Below, piece by piece: positions 34,504 to 39,618 of a DNA stretch of 39,618 bases. The position numbers were made by a program, and so were the translations under genes. How positions within the stretch are numbered: position 1 is the stretch's first letter; every line of letters begins with the position of its first letter. The stretch comes from Hydrococcus rivularis NIES-593. Lineage in GTDB: Bacteria; Cyanobacteriota; Cyanobacteriia; Cyanobacteriales; Microcystaceae. Where the stretch lies: positions 1 to 39,618 of the forward strand of contig NZ_MRCB01000037.1 of assembly GCF_001904635.1 (NCBI RefSeq), given 5' to 3'. The notes beneath the pieces are model-generated. The model was not told where the DNA came from, did no database searches, and was given only the letters and a program-made list of their open reading frames with translations.

Positions 34504-35346
34504 TTATTGTTGCACGTCACTAATGTTGAATAAAAAGGGCACATTACTCTTAGAATCGCCACTAATTACGAGAACTCTTGGCATTTGTGCGCCGCCTTCT
34601 CTCCACGATTCGATCGCTTCTTTTTGCAACACTAATGCCCCGCCCTGCGCTTTGAGGGTTTCTGCTAGCAATCGTTGCGCCTCTGCCTTTCCTTTGGCGC
34701 GATTGATGTCCGCTTGCGCCTGTTGTTCGGCTTCCTGGGCGATGTAAACCGCTCGTTGGGCGCGTTGTTCGGCAATTTGTTTTTCTTCTACCGCTCTGGC
34801 AAACTCAGGAGAGAAAGTAAGATCGACGACGCTAGTATCTAACACGATAATCCCATACTTCTCCAGCCGTTCGCCTAGCGCATTATCAAAATCTTGTTTG
34901 AGTTCGCTTCTTTGGGTAATGGCTTGTTCTACCGTTCTTTTAGCCGCAGCAATTTTGAAAGATTCTTGAGTTTGAGGCGCGATAATTTTGGAGACAATAT
35001 TTTGTAGAGTGCCTTGTTTTCTTCTAATGTCCACTACTTGCACGGGATCGAGACGAAAGTTGATAGCAAAGCTAGCCGATAAATCCTGAAGATCCTTAGT
35101 CGAACTCTGTGCGGGAACTTCAAACTTCTGCACCGTGACATCATAAATATCGACAGTGGAAACAAAAGGAGGCTTGAAATGCAGCCCTTCTAGCAATGCC
35201 CCGTCTCTCGCTTTCCCCAAAATACTTAATACTCCCGCTTGTCCGGGGTTGACGATGACAAAAGAATTGAAACCAATTAAAACGATTAAGGCAATAATGA
35301 ATCCGCCGAGTAGGGATTGCCAATTTATCGAAGCCTGAGAATTCAC
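34504..35346 (-). CDS. prohibitin-like SPFH/Band 7 protein
   Basis: A 280-aa protein with one N-terminal membrane segment (LLGGFIIALIVLIGFNSFVIV, about residues 14-34), an SPFH domain (NPGQAGVLSILGKARDGALL to about residue 200) and a coiled coil rich in Ala, Gln and Glu (EKQIAEQRAQRAVYIAQEAE and on). This is the prohibitin arrangement (Phb-type in cyanobacteria); such proteins form large membrane rings and are associated with membrane quality control and FtsH proteases. It probably sits in the plasma or thylakoid membrane. It is divergent from the chelatase gene, with 182 bp between the two starts. Confidence 0.93.
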   Translation of the reverse strand: MNSQASINWQSLLGGFIIALIVLIGFNSFVIVNPGQAGVLSILGKARDGALLEGLHFKPPFVSTVDIYDVTVQKFEVPAQSSTKDLQDLSASFAINFRLDPVQVVDIRRKQGTLQNIVSKIIAPQTQESFKIAAAKRTVEQAITQRSELKQDFDNALGERLEKYGIIVLDTSVVDLTFSPEFARAVEEKQIAEQRAQRAVYIAQEAEQQAQADINRAKGKAEAQRLLAETLKAQGGALVLQKEAIESWREGGAQMPRVLVISGDSKSNVPFLFNISDVQQ

Positions 35347-35528
35347 GAGTTGCTCTCCTTCTGGTAATGCGATTCGTCCATCCGCATCATACAGAAAAAA
35401 ATGCCCTCTGGTTTGACTGAAGTCGCGATCGCATTTTAAGACTCAGAAATTATTCCGGCTAGCATTATCCCCCTTCAAAAATCCTCCCTCTACAATAGAA
35501 GTGTGAAGAAAGTTTGCAGGCTTGGGAT

Positions 35529-38500
35529 ATGAAACGCATCGTCGTCATTACTGGGTTTGAATCGTTCAACGCCGATCTATACCGAAAAGCGGCACAGTTA
35601 GCGACTTCTCGATGTGAGGGATTAGAGGTGCAGGTATTTAGCGATCGCTCTCTGATCGCGGAACCTGAAACAATAGAAAAAGCCCTCAAAGATGCCCAAG
35701 TCTTCTTTGCTAGCTTAATCTTCGATTACGACCAAGTAATGTGGTTGCGTCAAAGGGTGCAACACGTTCCCATTCGCCTCGTCTTCGAGTCCGCACTCGA
35801 ATTAATGAGTCTCACGCAACTGGGTAAATTCTCCATTGGCGACAAACCCAAAGGAATGCCCAAACCCGTTCAATTCATCCTCAGCAAATTCTCTAGCGGC
35901 AGGGAAGAAGACAAACTCGCTGGATATATCAGCTTCTTAAAAACGGGTCCCAAACTCCTCAAATTCATCCCCGTACAAAAAGTCCAAGACTTGCGAAACT
36001 GGTTGATTATTTATGGGTACTGGAATGCTGGCGGTTCGGACAATTTCGCCGCCATGTGTTGGACTATTGCAGATAAATATCTAGGATTGAAAGTAGGAGA
36101 AATCCCCGAACCCATCGAAACTCCCAACATGGGATTGCTTCATCCCGACTATCGAGGATATTTCACCTCTCCCCGCGAGTATTTGGATTGGTATTTTCAA
36201 AGGAGTCAGGAGAAAAAGGATTCTCCAGTCGTTGGAATCTTGCTTTATCGCAAGCATGTCATTACAAAACAATCCTATATCGCTAAACTCATTCGTTATT
36301 TTGAAGAAGAAGGGTTGGTTCCCTTACCTATTTTTCTCAATGGGGTGGAAGGTCATGTTGCAGTCAGGGATTGGATGACTACTGAATATGAAACCCATCA
36401 AAGACAGCAGGGAAATATAGAAACTCCTTCTCTATCCCAAGATGCAGTAGAAGTTGACGCGATCGTTTCTACCATCGGTTTTCCCCTAGTAGGCGGTCCT
36501 GCGGGTTCGATGGAAGCAGGGCGGCAAGTAGAGGTTGCGAAAAAAATTTTAACGGCTAAGAATATTCCTTATATTGTTGCCGCACCTTTGCTAATTCAAG
36601 ATATTTATTCTTGGACGAGACAGGGTATTGGCGGATTGCAAAGCGTTGTATTGTATGCATTGCCGGAACTCGACGGCGCGATCGATACCGTTCCGCTGGG
36701 GGGATTAGTTGGAGAAGATATTTATCTGGTTCCAGAAAGAGTCAAACGCCTCACGGGAAGAATTCAGAACTGGATTAAACTAAAACAAACTCCTCCTGCC
36801 GAACGGAAAATTGCAATTTTATTATATGGTTTTCCGCCAGGATATGGGGCGACGGGAACGGCAGCTTTATTAAATGTCCCTCGCAGTTTGATTAAGTTAC
36901 TTCAAGCACTGAAAGAACAGGGTTATACGGTTGGAGAACTGCCGGAGGACGGAGAGGAAATCATTCGTAGAGTAAAGGAGGCGGATGAGATAATTAGTGG
37001 TAAGGAGCAACTAACAACAACAGTTAATGTAAAAACTTTAGAAAATTGGTTGGGTTATCTCCTGACAAATCGCATTGAAAAGCAATGGAAATCGCTGACA
37101 GGAACGGGAATTAAAACCTATGGAGATGAGTTTCAGATCGGTGGAATTCAACTAGGAAATATTTGGATTGGAGTCCAACCGCCACTCGGTCTTTCTGGCG
37201 ATCCAATGCGATTGATGTTTGAAAAAGATTTAACTCCCCATCCTCAGTATGCAGCGTTCTATAAATGGTTGCAAAATGATTTCCAAGCCGATGCAGTCAT
37301 TCATTTTGGCATGCATGGAACAGTAGAATGGTTGCCAGGATCGCCGTTAGGAAATACGGCTTATTCTTGGTCGGATATTTTATTGGGAAATCTACCTAAT
37401 CTCTATATCTATGCCGCTAATAATCCCTCGGAATCTATCTTGGCAAAACGTCGAGGATATGGAGTATTAATTTCCCATAACGTACCGCCCTATGGTCGGG
37501 CAGGATTGTATAAAGAATTGATGGCATTGAGAGATTTAATTGCAGAATATCGAGAAGATCCTGAGAAAAACTATGCCCTCAGAGATGCTATCTGTCAGAA
37601 AATTGTCGATACGGGATTGGATGCAGATTGCCAATTTGAAGAGGGAGAAAAGCAAGGCATTGCTTTTACAGTTGAAAATGCTCGTCTGTTCAGCAGATAT
37701 GCATTAACTAATTATTTTGTCAAGGTGTATGAATACTTACAAGTGGTAGAACAACGGTTATTTTCTTCGGGATTGCATACTTTAGGAGAAATTCCCAATG
37801 AAGAAGAATTGAATTCCTATCTCGAAGCTTATTTTGGGGATAAATTACCAGCAAAGGCAAGGGAAGCTATTGTGACAGAAGATCGAGAAACACTAGAAAT
37901 TTTCTATTCACAAAACGGTTATTCGGAAACGATAAAAGAAGCTCAAAATATTCGAGATTTGCTATTTCAAACTACTGAGGAATTAACCAATCTTCTTCGA
38001 GGATTAAATGGAGAATATGTACCGCCCGCACCTGGAGGAGATTTATTGCGAGATGGAATTGGCGTATTGCCGACTGGAAGAAATATTCACGCTTTAGATC
38101 CCTATCGAATGCCTTCGCCTGCTGCCTATGAAAGGGGCAGGGAAATTGGTAAAAAAATTATTGCCCAAAATTTAGAAGAACATGGCAAGTATCCGGAAAC
38201 CGTGGCATTAATGTTATGGGGATTAGATGTTATTAAAACTAAAGGAGAATCCATCGGGATTTTATTAGAATTAGTTGGTGCCGAACCGGTCAAAGAAGGG
38301 ACGGGAAGGATCGTTCGTTACGAGTTAAAACCTTTATCAGAAGTCGGACATCCTCGCATTGATATTTTAGGAAACCTTTCTGGGATTTTCCGAGATACTT
38401 TTGTCAATATTATTGAGTTATTAGACGATCTGTTTCAACGGGCAGCAGAAGCAGACGAACCAGAAGAAGAGAATTTCATCCGCAAGCATGCTTTAGCTTT

Positions 38501-39251
38501 AAAAGCACAAGGCGTTGAAAATGCCTCGGCACGTTTATTTTCTAATCCAGCAGGAGATTTTGGTTCTCTCGTAAACGATCGAGTTGTGGATGGCAATTGG
38601 GAATCAGAAAATGAGTTAGCAAATACTTGGAAAAATCGCAATGTATTTAGTTATGGCAGGAAGGATAAAGGACAAGCAAGACCAGAAGTATTAAACCAGT
38701 TATTACAGACTAGCGATCGCGTCGTTCAAGAAATAGATTCAGTCGAATATGGACTAACAGATATTCAAGAATATTATGCCAATACCGGAGGCTTAAAACT
38801 CGCCGCAGAAAAACAAAGTGGTAAAAAAGTTACTGCCAATTTTGTTGAAAGTTTTTCTCGCGATACAACTCCCCGAAAGCTAGAAGAAGTGCTGCGTTTG
38901 GAATATCGAACTAAGTTATTAAATCCAAAATGGGCAGAAGCGATGGCAAATCAAGGATCGGGTGGTGCCTATGAAATTTCTCAACGCATGACAGCCTTAA
39001 TTGGTTGGGGAGGAACGGTCAATTTTACCGATTCTTGGGTATACGATCAAGCTGCACAAACCTATGCATTGGATGCAGAAATGGCGAGAAAATTACGCAA
39101 AGCAAATCCCGAAGCTTTCCGCAATATTTTAGGGCGAATGTTAGAGGCACACGGACGCGGTTTCTGGCAAGCTGATGAAGAGAAGTTAGAAAAATTAAGA
39201 GAATTGTACGATCTAACTGAAGAAGAACTTGAAGGAGTAAAATTTGAGTAA
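35529..39251 (+). CDS. chlH: magnesium chelatase subunit H (BchH/ChlH family, short form)
   Basis: A 1240-aa large subunit of a class I ATP-dependent chelatase (ChlH/BchH/CobN superfamily). It binds the porphyrin and, with the ChlI and ChlD AAA+ subunits, inserts the metal. Landmarks are the N-terminal VVITGFESFN and FFASLIFDYDQV, the central VIHFGMHGTVEWLPG (about residue 590), PNLYIYAANNPSESILAKRR, PPAPGGDLLRDGIGVLPTGR (about 833) and GHPRIDILGNLSGIFRD. Usual cyanobacterial ChlH is about 1330 aa and reads HFGTHGSLEFMPG; this one is some 90 residues shorter and looks more like BchH of anoxygenic phototrophs. It may be the second H-like gene many cyanobacteria carry, sometimes labelled CobN. 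Mg2+ against Co2+ specificity is not decided by sequence. ATG 35529 is preferred to the TTG at 35514. Confidence 0.85.
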   Translation: MKRIVVITGFESFNADLYRKAAQLATSRCEGLEVQVFSDRSLIAEPETIEKALKDAQVFFASLIFDYDQVMWLRQRVQHVPIRLVFESALELMSLTQLGKFSIGDKPKGMPKPVQFILSKFSSGREEDKLAGYISFLKTGPKLLKFIPVQKVQDLRNWLIIYGYWNAGGSDNFAAMCWTIADKYLGLKVGEIPEPIETPNMGLLHPDYRGYFTSPREYLDWYFQRSQEKKDSPVVGILLYRKHVITKQSYIAKLIRYFEEEGLVPLPIFLNGVEGHVAVRDWMTTEYETHQRQQGNIETPSLSQDAVEVDAIVSTIGFPLVGGPAGSMEAGRQVEVAKKILTAKNIPYIVAAPLLIQDIYSWTRQGIGGLQSVVLYALPELDGAIDTVPLGGLVGEDIYLVPERVKRLTGRIQNWIKLKQTPPAERKIAILLYGFPPGYGATGTAALLNVPRSLIKLLQALKEQGYTVGELPEDGEEIIRRVKEADEIISGKEQLTTTVNVKTLENWLGYLLTNRIEKQWKSLTGTGIKTYGDEFQIGGIQLGNIWIGVQPPLGLSGDPMRLMFEKDLTPHPQYAAFYKWLQNDFQADAVIHFGMHGTVEWLPGSPLGNTAYSWSDILLGNLPNLYIYAANNPSESILAKRRGYGVLISHNVPPYGRAGLYKELMALRDLIAEYREDPEKNYALRDAICQKIVDTGLDADCQFEEGEKQGIAFTVENARLFSRYALTNYFVKVYEYLQVVEQRLFSSGLHTLGEIPNEEELNSYLEAYFGDKLPAKAREAIVTEDRETLEIFYSQNGYSETIKEAQNIRDLLFQTTEELTNLLRGLNGEYVPPAPGGDLLRDGIGVLPTGRNIHALDPYRMPSPAAYERGREIGKKIIAQNLEEHGKYPETVALMLWGLDVIKTKGESIGILLELVGAEPVKEGTGRIVRYELKPLSEVGHPRIDILGNLSGIFRDTFVNIIELLDDLFQRAAEADEPEEENFIRKHALALKAQGVENASARLFSNPAGDFGSLVNDRVVDGNWESENELANTWKNRNVFSYGRKDKGQARPEVLNQLLQTSDRVVQEIDSVEYGLTDIQEYYANTGGLKLAAEKQSGKKVTANFVESFSRDTTPRKLEEVLRLEYRTKLLNPKWAEAMANQGSGGAYEISQRMTALIGWGGTVNFTDSWVYDQAAQTYALDAEMARKLRKANPEAFRNILGRMLEAHGRGFWQADEEKLEKLRELYDLTEEELEGVKFE

Positions 39252-39618
39252 TCCAAAATTATTCTGACTACAGAATTTCTATTACTAAATAAAAGCGATC
39301 GCTAGAGTTGGATTGAGTTTTTAAACTTAGATTTTGTGTCTACGCTTCACCCGACAAGGGAATAAATTCCTTGACGCGATCGCGAAAGTCTTCTTAGGAA
39401 AACTAAATGATGACTGGATAAGGCTTTCAGTCTATTAAAATAGACTTATACCAATTTTCAGGTTTTCGCGCTCGACATTTTTCTCCCCTCTCCCAAATAG
39501 GTAGAGGGGTTGGGGATGAGGGCGATCGACTATCTCTGTCATTAATGAATAAAAAATAGTCTTATATCAAATCCGTTTGATTGACCGCAATATCGGTAGG
39601 GGCGGGTTTTGTTTTTAA
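39252..39618. other. gene-free tail with dispersed repeats
   Basis: The 367 bases after the chelatase gene hold a HIP1 site overlapping 39295-39302, the inverted copy of the dispersed repeat (39448-39550) and the start of another element type (CGGTAGGGGCGGGTTT at 39594-39609) that the window edge cuts off. No frame looks like a gene and no clear terminator is seen. Confidence 0.65.
39448..39550 (-). repeat. dispersed MITE-like repeat, copy 2 (inverted)
   Basis: This 103-bp stretch is the reverse complement of copy 1 at 4241-4347: identical over the 34 bases at one end and the 13 bases at the other (ATACCAATTTTCA here), with a diverged GC-rich hairpin between. Its flanks carry a near-direct repeat, TAGACTTATACCAA (39441-39454) and TAGTCTTATATCAA (39557-39570), which could be part of the element. 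Confidence 0.75.

Overview
The window is a stretch of cyanobacterial chromosome. The evidence is a groES-groEL operon under a CIRCE operator, a myxoxanthophyll-pathway CrtD desaturase, a metallochelatase H subunit of the chlorophyll type, several families largely restricted to cyanobacteria (DUF3370, DUF1517, DUF2949, YggT) and many copies of the HIP1 octamer GCGATCGC. The mix of WD40, pentapeptide-repeat and SBBP proteins fits a large-genome cyanobacterium, perhaps a colonial or baeocyte-forming type. The genus is not settled by what I can see.

Layout. 1-2.6 kb: a SAM methyltransferase and an unknown 200-aa protein (minus), a small exported protein (plus) and YggT (minus). 2.6-5.9 kb: crtD, a short intergenic island holding a dispersed repeat and what looks like an IS200/IS605 tail, then an exported DUF3370 protein. 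5.9-8.3 kb: promoter, CIRCE, groES, groEL and terminator. 8.3-15.6 kb: a frameshifted gene remnant, then two MsbA-like half ABC exporters flanking a tldD-pmbA pair on the opposite strand. 15.6-19.4 kb: a 49-codon ORF, a histidine phosphatase, a 683-aa methyltransferase related to the DNA-phosphorothioation-associated family, and an unknown 177-aa protein. 19.4-23 kb: an NTF2-like protein, tRNA-Arg(CCG), a pentapeptide-repeat protein, a universal stress protein and DUF1517. 23.1-29.6 kb (all minus): a 1415-aa nSTAND-WD40-TPR protein, a second pentapeptide-repeat protein and bioB. 29.8-39.6 kb: an SBBP propeller protein, an alpha/beta hydrolase, a 670-bp repeat-rich spacer, an ABM-type monooxygenase, DUF2949, a prohibitin-like SPFH protein and a 1240-aa ChlH/BchH-type chelatase subunit, then a repeat-rich tail.

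Most genes are housekeeping or general cyanobacterial genes, and few are clearly linked in function. The most unusual items are: (i) the 683-aa methyltransferase, in which one ~160-residue domain occurs at both ends of the protein, followed by an unrecognised helical protein; (ii) the nSTAND-WD40 protein with 16 blades, whose gene holds two pairs of 126-bp units identical base for base; (iii) a 34-base exact match (44 of the first 45 bases) in inverted orientation between repeats 35 kb apart; (iv) a possible IS200/IS605 tail touching the DUF3370 stop codon; (v) two half-exporters around tldD/pmbA with a small ORF nearby; and (vi) a chelatase H subunit about 90 residues shorter than standard cyanobacterial ChlH. 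All assignments come from reading the sequence and from family knowledge. No database search was run.
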